Positions 1 to 8,498 of a stretch of DNA of 64,000 nucleotides are shown piece by piece. A program made the translations under genes and the position numbers. Under the pieces are notes generated by a model. The model did no database searches and was not told the DNA's origin. It saw only the letters and a list, made by a program, of their open reading frames with translations. The stretch's first letter is position 1, and every line of letters starts with the position of its first letter. This DNA comes from Longimicrobiales bacterium (GTDB lineage: Bacteria > Gemmatimonadota > Gemmatimonadetes > Longimicrobiales > Gaopeijiaceae): contig OX638356.1 of NCBI GenBank assembly GCA_951813395.1, positions 475,340 through 539,339 of the forward strand, read 5' to 3'.

Positions 1-2
1 CG

Positions 3-986
3 GAAGAGTCGGCTTCGTCCTTTTTCATTCGGCGTGCGTGGATCACTGCGGATGGCCGCTTGAACGATCTCGTATCGGGCCGCCTTCAGTTTGACGCCAA
101 TGGCAACAAGGTACTCGAAGCGTACCTGGCATTCACTCCTTCGGACCGTTTCCGGCTGGAGCTGGGACAGTTCAAGCGGGCGATATCGACCTTCTGGCTC
201 GCCGCCAACTTCGATCTGCCGCTGATCGAGCGCGACGGTCGGGTTCCGGGATCCGATCCTTGTCCCGGAGTCGGCAACGTGTGCTCGTTCGGACGCCTGA
301 CGGGCGGACTGGGTCTCGACGCGTACGAGCCCGGGTTTCTGATGAGCGGAAGGTTCTCGGAAAAGGTCGGCTTCCGGGTTACGATGACCAACGGAGAGGG
401 GCTCAACGGGAAGGACAAGAACAGCGCGAAGTCGACGTCCACACGACTGACCTTCAACGTCGACTCGAATAACCGCTTGCATACATACGCGGTATTCGAC
501 GAGACGGTCGATGGCGCCGGGGACACGAAATGGGCTCCGGCGTATGCCCTCGAGTACGAACTCGGCACGTGGCGGCGGGGCCCCCACCTGGTCGTCAATG
601 CGGCGACCGGCCGCAACTGGCGAGCCGAGGCAGCGAGCCTGAACGAGGACCGCGAGGTGGGCTTCTTCGCCTTTCAGGCCATGGGGTTGTGGTACCTGCC
701 GATCGAGGGCGACGGCGCATTCGAGGCCTTCGAGCCCCTCTTCCGCGTGAGTTGGGCGAGCACCCAGACCGGCGACAGCCTCTTCGAGGGCGACATCGTG
801 GTCAACGACGACGTGAAGGGACTGGTGATCACGCCCGGCTTCATGCTCTACGCGACCGGCCGCACCGGCATCTCGACCAACCTGGACATCTACAGTTCGT
901 CGCGCACGGTCGCCGGCAGCGATCACTCGAGCATGAGCTTCGACCCGCAGTGGTCGCTGAAGATGCAGGCGTTCGTGACCTTCTAG
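3..986 (+). CDS. OprP/OprO-type phosphate-selective porin, 5' end outside window
   Basis: Outer-membrane beta-barrel porin of the phosphate-selective porin O/P family. The frame is open from base 3, upstream of the first possible TTG start at 60. The residues before that TTG (FFIRRAWITADGRLND) continue the family's early barrel strands, so the gene is cut by the window edge rather than starting at 60. About 327 residues are visible, roughly the C-terminal 80 percent of a family member. Alternating aromatic/hydrophobic strands run to the end and the last residue is Phe, as expected for BAM-dependent insertion. The gene converges on the metallohydrolase gene and the two stop codons overlap in the four bases CTAG (983-986). 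The transported anion cannot be told from sequence. Confidence 0.8.
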   Translation, partial: EESASSFFIRRAWITADGRLNDLVSGRLQFDANGNKVLEAYLAFTPSDRFRLELGQFKRAISTFWLAANFDLPLIERDGRVPGSDPCPGVGNVCSFGRLTGGLGLDAYEPGFLMSGRFSEKVGFRVTMTNGEGLNGKDKNSAKSTSTRLTFNVDSNNRLHTYAVFDETVDGAGDTKWAPAYALEYELGTWRRGPHLVVNAATGRNWRAEAASLNEDREVGFFAFQAMGLWYLPIEGDGAFEAFEPLFRVSWASTQTGDSLFEGDIVVNDDVKGLVITPGFMLYATGRTGISTNLDIYSSSRTVAGSDHSSMSFDPQWSLKMQAFVTF

Positions 987-3430
987 CGGTCCGCCGGCCC
1001 CGGGGCGGCCAGCGCTTCCAGGCGCGCCACCGCCTCGTCGAAACGGGCTTCCAGTCGCGGGATGCTCGCGCCGGAGTACCCGATGCGCAAACGGGCGCGC
1101 GATGCAATGAGCACGTCCAGCAGCTCCCGGGCCGCCGTGCGGCGCACATCCGGGTCCGTGCTGCCGCGTTCGCCGATCCAGACGGGTGCGGTGTGCGCGA
1201 AGGGTGAGGTGTCGACCGACGGCCAGCGCGTCTCGCCGCCACGGGCGCGCGCCGCGACCCAGCCGCCGTCCGGCAGCGTCACTTCGCCCGAGTAGGTACG
1301 CTGGCCGGGCGAAGCAATGCCTGAACGGGACTGCACGACCTGGCCGTTGACGAGGATTTCCACGGTGTCCACGGAGGTCGCCGTGGCGAGATCGAGCGTC
1401 CACCGGACCGCGCCCGCCGCGACCACCTCACCCGGTCGCGCTGCACCGACCCTGAAGTCGACGAAAGGCCCATTGGTGACGAAGGACCTGCCGTCGCGCA
1501 ACGCCGCCACGTACGCGGGCCAGTTGAGACGGTCGCCGGTGTGCGCGTACACGCGCGTGGCACCCACCGGCATGGTTCGGTGCAGGTTCAGCATGACGTC
1601 GGTGCCCGCCGACGGCGCCACCGTCAGGCCCAGGTTCAGGAAGCGGTGCCACAGCGCGGCGGTGCCCTCGAAGCTGCTCCACAGACACATCACCTCGAGG
1701 GCGTCCACATCGCCCATGACCGCGTCGGCCACCAGTTCGACGGGCACGCCGGCCCGCGCCTCCACGGCGAACGGATCGGGCGACATGACGGGGTGCACAT
1801 AGTAGCCCAACCCGCCATGGTCATGCGCAAACGCCAGGACTTCCGCGTTGGTCCGGTCGTCGGTCCCGTAGACCTCGTAGCCGGGCCCCCAGACCCACGG
1901 CCAGTGCAGCTCGGGTATCTCGATCAACCCCATATGGCCCAGGAAGTGCGACCGGATCTCCTGCCCGAAACGAATCAGCGGCGAGGCGTCCGACTTCTCC
2001 CACCCCCACAGGTCCTGGTCCTCGTAGCGGTTGTGCAGGTTGGCCAGCAGGGGCGAGGCGACGTCCAGCTCCTCGCCCTTCATCATCGGCACCATGTCGG
2101 TCGGGTCCAGGTCGTACTGGCCGCCGTAGTTGAGGTGGAAGTGGTGGTCTCCGGACGCCCACCCCGCGGCGCGAGCGTCCCACACGGGATCGAGCTCCAG
2201 TTCGACCTCGGTGACGGCGCCGGGCGCGGCCGTGACCGTGACGCGCTCCTCGGGGGTCGCCAGCCCGCGGACCGCCGACACGGAGACCTCGCCCGCCGGC
2301 ACGGTGACCTCGATCTGCCCCGGGCTGTAGAAGAAGATGCGGCCGCCGGCGCCCTCGGAATGGGAGATGCCCTCGTCCGGGACGGCGGGGTGCCCGGCCG
2401 CGTCCACGACCGTCAGGCGCGCCGCAGTGTTGGTGCGTATGCGCACGCGTGCCATTTCGGTTCCCCAGTTCCAGGTCGCAACGTCCACGGCTTCCACCGC
2501 ACCGCCCGCCTTGCGGATCCGCTTGAGTCCCATGACCTCCCGAGCGTCGGCCTGGGAGAAGTAGACCCACGCTCCGTCGGCGCTCCACGCAGGGGTCAGC
2601 GGCAGACCGCCGCCGGTCAGCAACACCGACGGGCCGGGCTGCCCGACACTGTGGACTCGCAGCTCCCAGCCGTCCTGGGTTGGCCAGTTCAGCGCGAACT
2701 CCGCCCCGTCCGGGGCCACCGCCGGACGCGCCATGGATGCGATGCTGCCCGAGATCAGCACGGTCGGCGCGCGTTCGTCGGAGTGCCGCAGCTCCACCCT
2801 GTCCCCGCCTCGCTTGGCGAGCACCATCACCGCGTCCGTTCCCGGCACCGGTTGCGGCCGCATCTCGATCCCGGGTTCTGCGGTAACCGGGGCGGCGTTT
2901 CCGGTGGCCAGGTCCAGGGCCCACACGTCCAGGGAGCCGGCCTCGCCCGATGTGTAGTAGAGCGTGTTGCCGTCGGCGGACCATGCCGGATCCAGGTCGA
3001 TGGCCGGGGAGTCGACGGTGCGCAACAGGTCACCGGAGTCCGCGTTCACGACGACGATACGGGTGTCGTGATCGTCGTCCCGTACGAACGCCATGCGGCG
3101 GCCGGACGGATGCCACGCCGGACGGGAGTCCACGTCGCGCCCGCTGCTGAGCCTGCGGGCCGTGCGGGTCTCGAAGTCCATCACCCAGATCCAGCCCCTC
3201 GCCGCGAACGCGATATGGCGTCCATCCGGAGAGGGCGCGGGGTCGATCGGGCCGTTGGTGAGGATCGGCAGTTCGTACCCTTCCAGGTACACGTGATGCC
3301 CGTACCCGTCGACGTGCGGATACCGATTGCGCCATTGACCGGATCCGGACTCCGGTATCAGGACGGCGGCGAGGACAAGCGACGCGCACAATGTCCGGCA
3401 GTGCGAGGTCCTGGAGTGCGATCTGGTCAC
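983..3430 (-). CDS. Secreted TolB-propeller / CehA-McbA-type metallohydrolase fusion
   Basis: About 815 residues. A signal peptide (h-region around LCASLVLAAVLI) is followed by TolB/WD40-like beta-propeller repeats (roughly residues 40-300; repeated SPDG, SADG and HPSG turns). A linker and a C-terminal PHP-like CehA/McbA metallohydrolase domain follow from about residue 430 (GDHHFHLNYGG, then AHDHGGLGYYVHPV and SAGTDVM). The histidine-rich motifs are expected metal ligands. CehA/McbA proteins are known from carbaryl hydrolysis, but most members have unknown substrates. I chose GTG 3430 because a GGAG lies 8 nt upstream and the signal peptide then starts cleanly. ATG codons at 3472, 3481 and 3505 are alternatives without a clear ribosome site. 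It is divergent from the cupin gene. Confidence 0.78.
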   Translation of the reverse strand: MTRSHSRTSHCRTLCASLVLAAVLIPESGSGQWRNRYPHVDGYGHHVYLEGYELPILTNGPIDPAPSPDGRHIAFAARGWIWVMDFETRTARRLSSGRDVDSRPAWHPSGRRMAFVRDDDHDTRIVVVNADSGDLLRTVDSPAIDLDPAWSADGNTLYYTSGEAGSLDVWALDLATGNAAPVTAEPGIEMRPQPVPGTDAVMVLAKRGGDRVELRHSDERAPTVLISGSIASMARPAVAPDGAEFALNWPTQDGWELRVHSVGQPGPSVLLTGGGLPLTPAWSADGAWVYFSQADAREVMGLKRIRKAGGAVEAVDVATWNWGTEMARVRIRTNTAARLTVVDAAGHPAVPDEGISHSEGAGGRIFFYSPGQIEVTVPAGEVSVSAVRGLATPEERVTVTAAPGAVTEVELELDPVWDARAAGWASGDHHFHLNYGGQYDLDPTDMVPMMKGEELDVASPLLANLHNRYEDQDLWGWEKSDASPLIRFGQEIRSHFLGHMGLIEIPELHWPWVWGPGYEVYGTDDRTNAEVLAFAHDHGGLGYYVHPVMSPDPFAVEARAGVPVELVADAVMGDVDALEVMCLWSSFEGTAALWHRFLNLGLTVAPSAGTDVMLNLHRTMPVGATRVYAHTGDRLNWPAYVAALRDGRSFVTNGPFVDFRVGAARPGEVVAAGAVRWTLDLATATSVDTVEILVNGQVVQSRSGIASPGQRTYSGEVTLPDGGWVAARARGGETRWPSVDTSPFAHTAPVWIGERGSTDPDVRRTAARELLDVLIASRARLRIGYSGASIPRLEARFDEAVARLEALAAPGPADR

Positions 3431-3562
3431 GGCGGTGGCTCCGGTGCGGGGACGAGTGGTGGCGGTAACCATTGCGGCCATGCGCACGATGACGCAATGG
3501 ACCATATTGACACGAACACCACACGCGCACGAGCCGCCACCGACAATGCAAGGGAGACCCCA

Positions 3563-4066
3563 GTGAGCCTTCGTTCCGCGACCCGTCCTTCCGCGAACCT
3601 CCGTTTCGCCGCGCGCATTCCCGGTCCGGTTGCCGCCGCAGTCCTCCTGTTCGCCCTGACGCCCTCGCCTGCGCGGGCACAGGATGCCGACGGCAACGTC
3701 TTCCACGACGGCGACTCCCTGCCATGGGGAGAGCCGAGCAACGGCACGCGGTTTCTTCCGCTCTACGGCAACTACAGCGTTGACGGCGAGGTCTTTGCCT
3801 TCCGTCTCGAAGTCCAGCCCGGCTTCGAGATCCGACCTCACACGCATCCCGTCACCGAGCACATGACGGTGCTTTCGGGCACGTTTTTCGTAGGGATGGG
3901 CGAGACCATGGACAAGGAGGCCGGCACCGCCTACGGACCCGGGAGCTACATCGCCATCGCAGCCGGCCTGCCGGCGTATATGTGGGCGGAAGAAACGACG
4001 GTCATCCAGGTCCACGGCGTGGGCCCGTTCTCGACCGACTTCGTGGAACCGCCTTCGGAGCGGTGA
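3563..4066 (+). CDS. Periplasmic cupin-domain protein
   Basis: Secreted small cupin of 167 residues. GTG 3563 is preceded by AAGGGAG at 3550-3556. This start gives a signal peptide ending in ALTPSPARA before QDADG. The single cupin barrel contains PHTHPVTEHMTVLSG, which supplies the usual His-x-His and Glu metal ligands. A second motif lies near the C-terminus (AAGLPAYMWAEE). Related secreted cupins usually have His after the Pro there. Here it is Ala-Tyr, so the fourth metal ligand may be missing (inference). The stop overlaps the next ATG as TGATG, so translation is probably coupled to the thioredoxin lipoprotein. Substrate unknown; it could be a dioxygenase-like or a binding protein. Confidence 0.72.
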   Translation: MSLRSATRPSANLRFAARIPGPVAAAVLLFALTPSPARAQDADGNVFHDGDSLPWGEPSNGTRFLPLYGNYSVDGEVFAFRLEVQPGFEIRPHTHPVTEHMTVLSGTFFVGMGETMDKEAGTAYGPGSYIAIAAGLPAYMWAEETTVIQVHGVGPFSTDFVEPPSER

Positions 4067-4617
4067 TGAAGGACGCCCGTCGGCTCCCCGCCGCCGCCGC
4101 CGCGCGCGCGCCGGCCCCGGGCGTGGTGCTGCCCCTCGTCCTCGCCCTGACCGCCTGTATCCCCTCGGAGTCCGTCACGCTGCGCGCGGGCGACCCCGCC
4201 CCGGCCTTCACCGCGACGTCATTGGAGACCGGATCACCCCTGTCCCTCACCGACTACCTGGGCCAGACCCTGCTGGTCAACCTCTGGGCCACCTGGTGCC
4301 ATCCCTGCAAGACGGAGACGCCGTATCTCCAGTCGGTGTACGAACGCTACCATGACCGTGGCCTGCGCCTGCTGGGCGTGTCCGTCGACAGGCGCGCCGA
4401 CCACGACGCCGTGATCGAATTCGTCGAGGAGTTCGGCGTGGAGTACGACATCGCACTCGATCCCGACGCCCTGTCCCGCGACCTGTTTCACGCGCGCGGC
4501 CTGCCCACTTCCGTGCTCATCGACCGCAAAGGCGTGGTCGCGTTCAGCTGGATCGGCCCGATCCCCGAGGGCGACCCGACCTTTATCGGGGGCCTGGAGG
4601 CCGCGCTGGATCGCTAG
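4066..4617 (+). CDS. TlpA/ResA-like thioredoxin lipoprotein
   Basis: 183 residues. An N-terminal signal with lipobox LTAC (Cys31) predicts membrane anchoring on the periplasmic side. The thioredoxin/AhpC-TSA fold carries the redox motif WCHPC (Cys78, Cys81) and the family cis-Pro region GLPTSVLIDRKG. Members reduce periplasmic disulfides, for example apocytochrome c or CuA-site cysteines. The next genes on the opposite strand encode cytochrome oxidase, so a maturation role is plausible but unproven. ATG 4066 overlaps the cupin stop by one base. Its own stop overlaps the convergent CPVC gene in CTAG (4614-4617). Confidence 0.82.
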   Translation: MKDARRLPAAAAARAPAPGVVLPLVLALTACIPSESVTLRAGDPAPAFTATSLETGSPLSLTDYLGQTLLVNLWATWCHPCKTETPYLQSVYERYHDRGLRLLGVSVDRRADHDAVIEFVEEFGVEYDIALDPDALSRDLFHARGLPTSVLIDRKGVVAFSWIGPIPEGDPTFIGGLEAALDR

Positions 4618-4871
4618 CCGGACTCCGAGTCCGGGTGCCCGCGGCCCTCTGGATTTCCGGCCCCGTCCTCCACCTCCCGCGCCCGCTTCCGCAGCCACCA
4701 CCCCGTCCCCGCCACCAGTCCCAGCGGAAGCAGCGTCAGGAGGCCGGTGGTCGCGAGGAACGCGAGGCGGGCCTCGTCGTCCCGGTCGAAGCACACGGGA
4801 CAGGCGTGCGCCACGTCGGGGAGTGCGGCGATCAGCGCCACGGCGGCCGCGCCAACCAGGGCCGCGCGCAT
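4614..4871 (-). CDS. Small secreted/membrane CPVC-motif protein of the oxidase operon
   Basis: 85 residues. An N-terminal hydrophobic signal is followed by ACPVCFDRDDEARLAF, a second hydrophobic segment (LLTLLPLGLVAGTGWWL) and an acidic, charged tail. It is the last gene of the oxidase operon. Its ATG overlaps the TAA stop of the upstream subunit III-like gene by one base (TAATG), which argues strongly that it is translated. The CxxC just after the signal sequence could bind metal or a disulfide partner, and a copper or assembly role is conceivable. I do not recognise a named family, so function is open. Confidence 0.6.
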   Translation of the reverse strand: MRAALVGAAAVALIAALPDVAHACPVCFDRDDEARLAFLATTGLLTLLPLGLVAGTGWWLRKRAREVEDGAGNPEGRGHPDSESG

Positions 4872-5470
4872 TACAGGTACACCTGGAAGTACAGGAACGG
4901 CCACACGAGCACCACGAAGTACCAGAACAGAGCAACCACGGACAGGTGTTCCCGGGGCAGCCTGCCCGACTGCAGGCGCAGCCAGGCCCATCCCAGGAGG
5001 CCGATCGCGACGACCGCGTGCGCGGCGTGCGCCCCGATGATCGTGTAGAACAGGCTGCCGTAGAGGGACGATGTGAGCGTCAGGCCTTCCCCGAGGAGCG
5101 CGACCCACTCCATGCCCTGCATTGCCACGAACGCCGCGCCGAGCACTGTGGCCACCATGAGCGGCAGCCCGATGGACTTGTTGCCGCGCTGGTAGGCACG
5201 GTGCGCGAACAGCAGGACGATCCCGCTCAGGATCAGAAACGACGTGTTGACCGCCGTGCGCTCGAAGGGCAGGCGCGGCTGGTCGGGCGGCGGCCACACC
5301 GATCCCACGGCACGCGCCTTCACGATGAGGAAGCCCGAGATGAATCCCGCGAACAGCATGACCTCGACGAAGACGACGAGCAGCATGCCCATCACGCCGT
5401 TCGACACCATCTTCTCGGGCCGGCGCGGCCTCGGCCGGAACGGAATGATCCTCGCCTCGGCGGTCATCAC
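4871..5470 (-). CDS. Second cytochrome c oxidase subunit III-like protein
   Basis: 199-residue integral membrane protein of the COX3 family with about five transmembrane segments. Family-like features are the early MGMLLVVFVEVMLFAGF helix with its conserved Glu, the GAHAAHAVVAIGLL helix, and the end VVALFWYFVVLVWPFLYF. That end matches the usual HFVDxVW terminus with His and Asp replaced. It is shorter and more diverged than the canonical subunit III encoded at 6184-6753. It overlaps the subunit IV gene by four bases (ATGA), so it is expressed in the same operon. It may replace or supplement subunit III in the complex; which is not visible from sequence. Confidence 0.78.
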   Translation of the reverse strand: MMTAEARIIPFRPRPRRPEKMVSNGVMGMLLVVFVEVMLFAGFISGFLIVKARAVGSVWPPPDQPRLPFERTAVNTSFLILSGIVLLFAHRAYQRGNKSIGLPLMVATVLGAAFVAMQGMEWVALLGEGLTLTSSLYGSLFYTIIGAHAAHAVVAIGLLGWAWLRLQSGRLPREHLSVVALFWYFVVLVWPFLYFQVYL

Positions 5471-6180
5471 GCCTCCTGCGGTCCCACGAGCCGGTCGCGG
5501 ATGCGGCCCACCCCGGGCAGCTTCATCAGCATGCTCACCAGCGGCCCGAGCAGACTGCGCACGATCGGAATGTGGCTGAGCGTCTCGAACAGCAGGATCA
5601 GCACGCCGATCGACAGGATGATCGCAACGGCGTTCGTCCCGACGGCGACCAGGACGAGCACTGTCCAGAACCCGGCGTGCGCGAGGTTATATCCGCCGGG
5701 AAGGAGATTGTCCGTACTCTTTTCGGTCGGCACGATGCTCGCGTGGACAACCTCGGCGTGCTCGTCCTCGGCCGCGTGCAGATCGGGCTCCGGCAGCCCG
5801 CGCGCAACCGCCGCCTTGGCGTCCAGGTTTTCCCACATGCGCCCCTCATGCAGCTGTACGTCCGGCGCCACGCCTCCCCAGAAAAGCGCCAGCAGAAGCA
5901 CCGACGCCGCGAGAAAGACCTTCGCGATCGGGCGCTCGATCGACAGGTGCATGAAGTGCTTCACGACCAGCGACGCCTTCCAGACCGCGATCCCGAACGC
6001 CGTCACCAGCGTCAGCGTCAAACCGAGCCCGATTTGCAGCCCGAAGATGTCAACCTGCCTGTCGATCCTCTCGCCCACCAGGGGACCGACGATGCTCACC
6101 GCCAGTAGCGCGAGCAGCAGCAGGTAGATCCTGACGTAGTGATTGTCGAAGAATCCGGAACCTTCCGAGTGACCGGCCAT
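5467..6180 (-). CDS. Cytochrome c oxidase subunit IV-like membrane protein
   Basis: 237 residues. The N-terminal part has three hydrophobic helices typical of prokaryotic COX4/caa3 subunit IV (FGIAVWKASLVVKHFMHL is characteristic). A soluble acidic loop follows (about residues 110-155), then another hydrophobic hairpin and a basic tail. The family stabilises subunit I and III contacts and carries no redox cofactor. It is longer than the usual roughly 100-residue subunit IV because of the loop and the extra C-terminal helices. It starts 3 nt after the subunit III gene and overlaps the second III-like gene by four bases. Confidence 0.75.
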   Translation of the reverse strand: MAGHSEGSGFFDNHYVRIYLLLLALLAVSIVGPLVGERIDRQVDIFGLQIGLGLTLTLVTAFGIAVWKASLVVKHFMHLSIERPIAKVFLAASVLLLALFWGGVAPDVQLHEGRMWENLDAKAAVARGLPEPDLHAAEDEHAEVVHASIVPTEKSTDNLLPGGYNLAHAGFWTVLVLVAVGTNAVAIILSIGVLILLFETLSHIPIVRSLLGPLVSMLMKLPGVGRIRDRLVGPQEA

Positions 6181-6183
6181 GAG

Positions 6184-6753
6184 CTATTTCGCGATGTAGA
6201 GCAGGGGGAACAGGAAGATCCAGACGATGTCCACGAAGTGCCAGTAGATCCCGATCAGTTCGACGCGGTGCAACTCGAGATTCTTCGCGGCGTCGCGCGC
6301 AACGATGAACATGATCACCGCTCCCGCGATCACGTGGAGGGCGTGCAGGCCCGCGGCCGAATAGTAGAACGCCCAGAACGTGTTGGACGTGATCGTGTAC
6401 CCGTGGCTGATCTCGTACCACCACTCGTAGCTCTTCACCCCGATGAACGTGGCGGCACCCCCGATGGTGTAGTAGAGGTACCGGGCCGCCTTCTTGCCGT
6501 CGCCGCGCTCGGCCGCCTGGTGCGCCAGCACGGCGGTCAGGCTCGACGAGAGCAGGACGAAGGTGTTGATGGCGCCGATCCAGGTGTTGGTGTGGACCGC
6601 CGCGTCTGCCCATTCGGGATGGCCCAGCCGGTGCATGACGTACGACGCCAGCAGTCCGCCGAAGATGACGACTTCCGAGGCCAGGACCCACCATATGGCA
6701 AGCTTGCCGGTGGCGATCCCGGTTGCGGCGCGAGTGGTTGCGATCGGCCTCAT
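6184..6753 (-). CDS. coxC: Cytochrome c oxidase subunit III
   Basis: 189 residues, heme-copper oxidase subunit III. Hallmarks are YYSAAGLHALHVIAGAVIM and the terminal YWHFVDIVWIFLFPLLY. It is a five-helix short form, as in many bacterial aa3/caa3 enzymes. Subunit III is cofactor-free and keeps proton uptake to the active site efficient. The ATG overlaps the coxA stop by four bases (ATGA), which couples translation of subunits I and III. Confidence 0.93.
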   Translation of the reverse strand: MRPIATTRAATGIATGKLAIWWVLASEVVIFGGLLASYVMHRLGHPEWADAAVHTNTWIGAINTFVLLSSSLTAVLAHQAAERGDGKKAARYLYYTIGGAATFIGVKSYEWWYEISHGYTITSNTFWAFYYSAAGLHALHVIAGAVIMFIVARDAAKNLELHRVELIGIYWHFVDIVWIFLFPLLYIAK

Positions 6754-8483
6754 GCCGAGCCTCTTGAGGAGGGTTCGTTCTGCGGCCAGTAGTCGTCCTC
6801 GCGGTCCGTCGTGCTGTACTCGTACGGGCCGCGGTAGACGACCGGCATCTCGTCAGGACGCCAGTTGCCGTGCGGTGGGGGAGATTCGGTGGTCCACTCG
6901 AGCGAGTTGGCCTTCCACGGATTCCTGGGGGCCTTCGGTCCGTGACGAATGGTCTTGTACCAGTTGTAGAAGAAGACGAACTGGAAGGCGAGCATGATCA
7001 GGAGCGACACCGTCGCGACCACGCGCATGTCCTGGAACCAGTCGAGCGCCAGTTCGGGGAAGTGCGTGTAGTTGTAGATCCTGCGGTGCTGCCCTCCCAT
7101 CCCGAGCACGAAGAGCGGGATGAAGATCAGGTTGAAGGGTATGATGGTCCCCCAGAAGTGGATCTTGCCGAGCCGGTCGTCCATCATCTTCCCGAACATC
7201 TTCGGGAACCAGTAGGTGACGGCCGCAAAGGTCCCTATGATCGCGATCGGGAAGAAGGTGTAGTGGAAGTGGGCGAGCACGAAGTAGGTGTCGTGGAAGT
7301 AGATATCCGCGCCCGCCGCGCCCAGGAAGATCCCCGTCACGCCCCCGATCAGGAACTCGGCCACGAAGGCGAGGGCCCAAAGCATGGGCGTGTTGAGCGT
7401 GATCGACCCCCCATACAACGTGGCAATGTAAACGAAGCACAACTCCGCAATGGGGACCGAGATCAATAGCGTGGTGATGGTGAAGATGTTCGCCATGCGC
7501 GGGTCGATTCCCGCGATGAACTGGTGGTGCGCCCACACGAAGAAGCTCAGCACGCCCGTCGCCACGACCGTGAAGATGACGGTCCGGTACGCGAAGACCT
7601 TCTTGCGCGCGAACGTCGTGATGATCTCGATCACGACCCCCATGGCCGGGAGCAGCACGACGTAGACCTCCGGGTGGCCGAAGAACCAGAAGAGGTGCTG
7701 CCACAGGATCGGGTCGCCGCCGGTGGCCGGATTGAAGAACCCGGTCCCGATCGTCTGGTCGAAGATGAGCATGATCGCGCCGGCCAGCAGCGGTCCGACG
7801 GACAGCATGAAGAGGATGCTGGCCACGACGATCATCCACACCACGATCGGCACGTCGAAGGCGCGCATGCCGGGCGCACGGGAGTTCATCAGCGTGGTTA
7901 TGAAGTTGATCCCGCCCAACAGGAACGCCACGAACTCCAGACCCACCCCGATCACCCACAGGGTACTCCCGAGTGGTGTCAGGTTGTAGGTCGAGTCCGC
8001 CGAAAGCGGCGGGTAGGCCGTCCAGGCGCCCGCGAAGCCCCCTCCTTCCACGACCAGCGAGGCCAGGATGACGATCGTGCTGACGAAGAAGACCTGGAAC
8101 GACAGCCGGTTGACCTTGGGGAACACCATGTCGTCGGCGCCGACCATGAGCGGGATCAGGTAGTTCCCGAAGGCGGCCAGCAGCACGGGCATGGCCACCC
8201 AGAAGATCATGATCGTGCCGTGGTTCGTTACGAGGGCGTTGTATTCGCCCGGCGACACCATCCCGAAGCCCGGCACGTCGATGCCCGGGAAGGCCAGTTG
8301 CATGCGGAACACGTACGCCATGAACCCGCCGACCAGCGCCATGAACATGCCCGTGAACATGTACTGCATGGCGATGACCTTGTGGTCCGTGGACCAGACG
8401 TACTTCAGCCACCCCTTGGGACCGTGGTCCGCGTGATCGTCGTGGTGATGGCCGTGTGTCAGATCGACCGCTGGCTCAACCAT
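6750..8483 (-). CDS. coxA: Cytochrome c oxidase subunit I
   Basis: 577 residues, catalytic subunit of a heme-copper oxidase that reduces O2 to water and pumps protons. Visible ligands are His88 (NHGT, low-spin heme), His270-Pro-Glu-Val-Tyr274 (CuB ligand and the cross-linked Tyr, so A-type), His319/His320 (CuB) and HDTYFVLAHFHY with His405 and His407 (heme ligands). A His/Asp-rich N-terminus (HGHHHDDHADHG) precedes the first helix. No subunit III is fused at the C-terminus. It lies 15 nt after coxB and overlaps coxC by 4 nt. Confidence 0.97.
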   Translation of the reverse strand: MVEPAVDLTHGHHHDDHADHGPKGWLKYVWSTDHKVIAMQYMFTGMFMALVGGFMAYVFRMQLAFPGIDVPGFGMVSPGEYNALVTNHGTIMIFWVAMPVLLAAFGNYLIPLMVGADDMVFPKVNRLSFQVFFVSTIVILASLVVEGGGFAGAWTAYPPLSADSTYNLTPLGSTLWVIGVGLEFVAFLLGGINFITTLMNSRAPGMRAFDVPIVVWMIVVASILFMLSVGPLLAGAIMLIFDQTIGTGFFNPATGGDPILWQHLFWFFGHPEVYVVLLPAMGVVIEIITTFARKKVFAYRTVIFTVVATGVLSFFVWAHHQFIAGIDPRMANIFTITTLLISVPIAELCFVYIATLYGGSITLNTPMLWALAFVAEFLIGGVTGIFLGAAGADIYFHDTYFVLAHFHYTFFPIAIIGTFAAVTYWFPKMFGKMMDDRLGKIHFWGTIIPFNLIFIPLFVLGMGGQHRRIYNYTHFPELALDWFQDMRVVATVSLLIMLAFQFVFFYNWYKTIRHGPKAPRNPWKANSLEWTTESPPPHGNWRPDEMPVVYRGPYEYSTTDREDDYWPQNEPSSRGSA

Positions 8484-8498
8484 TCTCGGTACTCCGTT

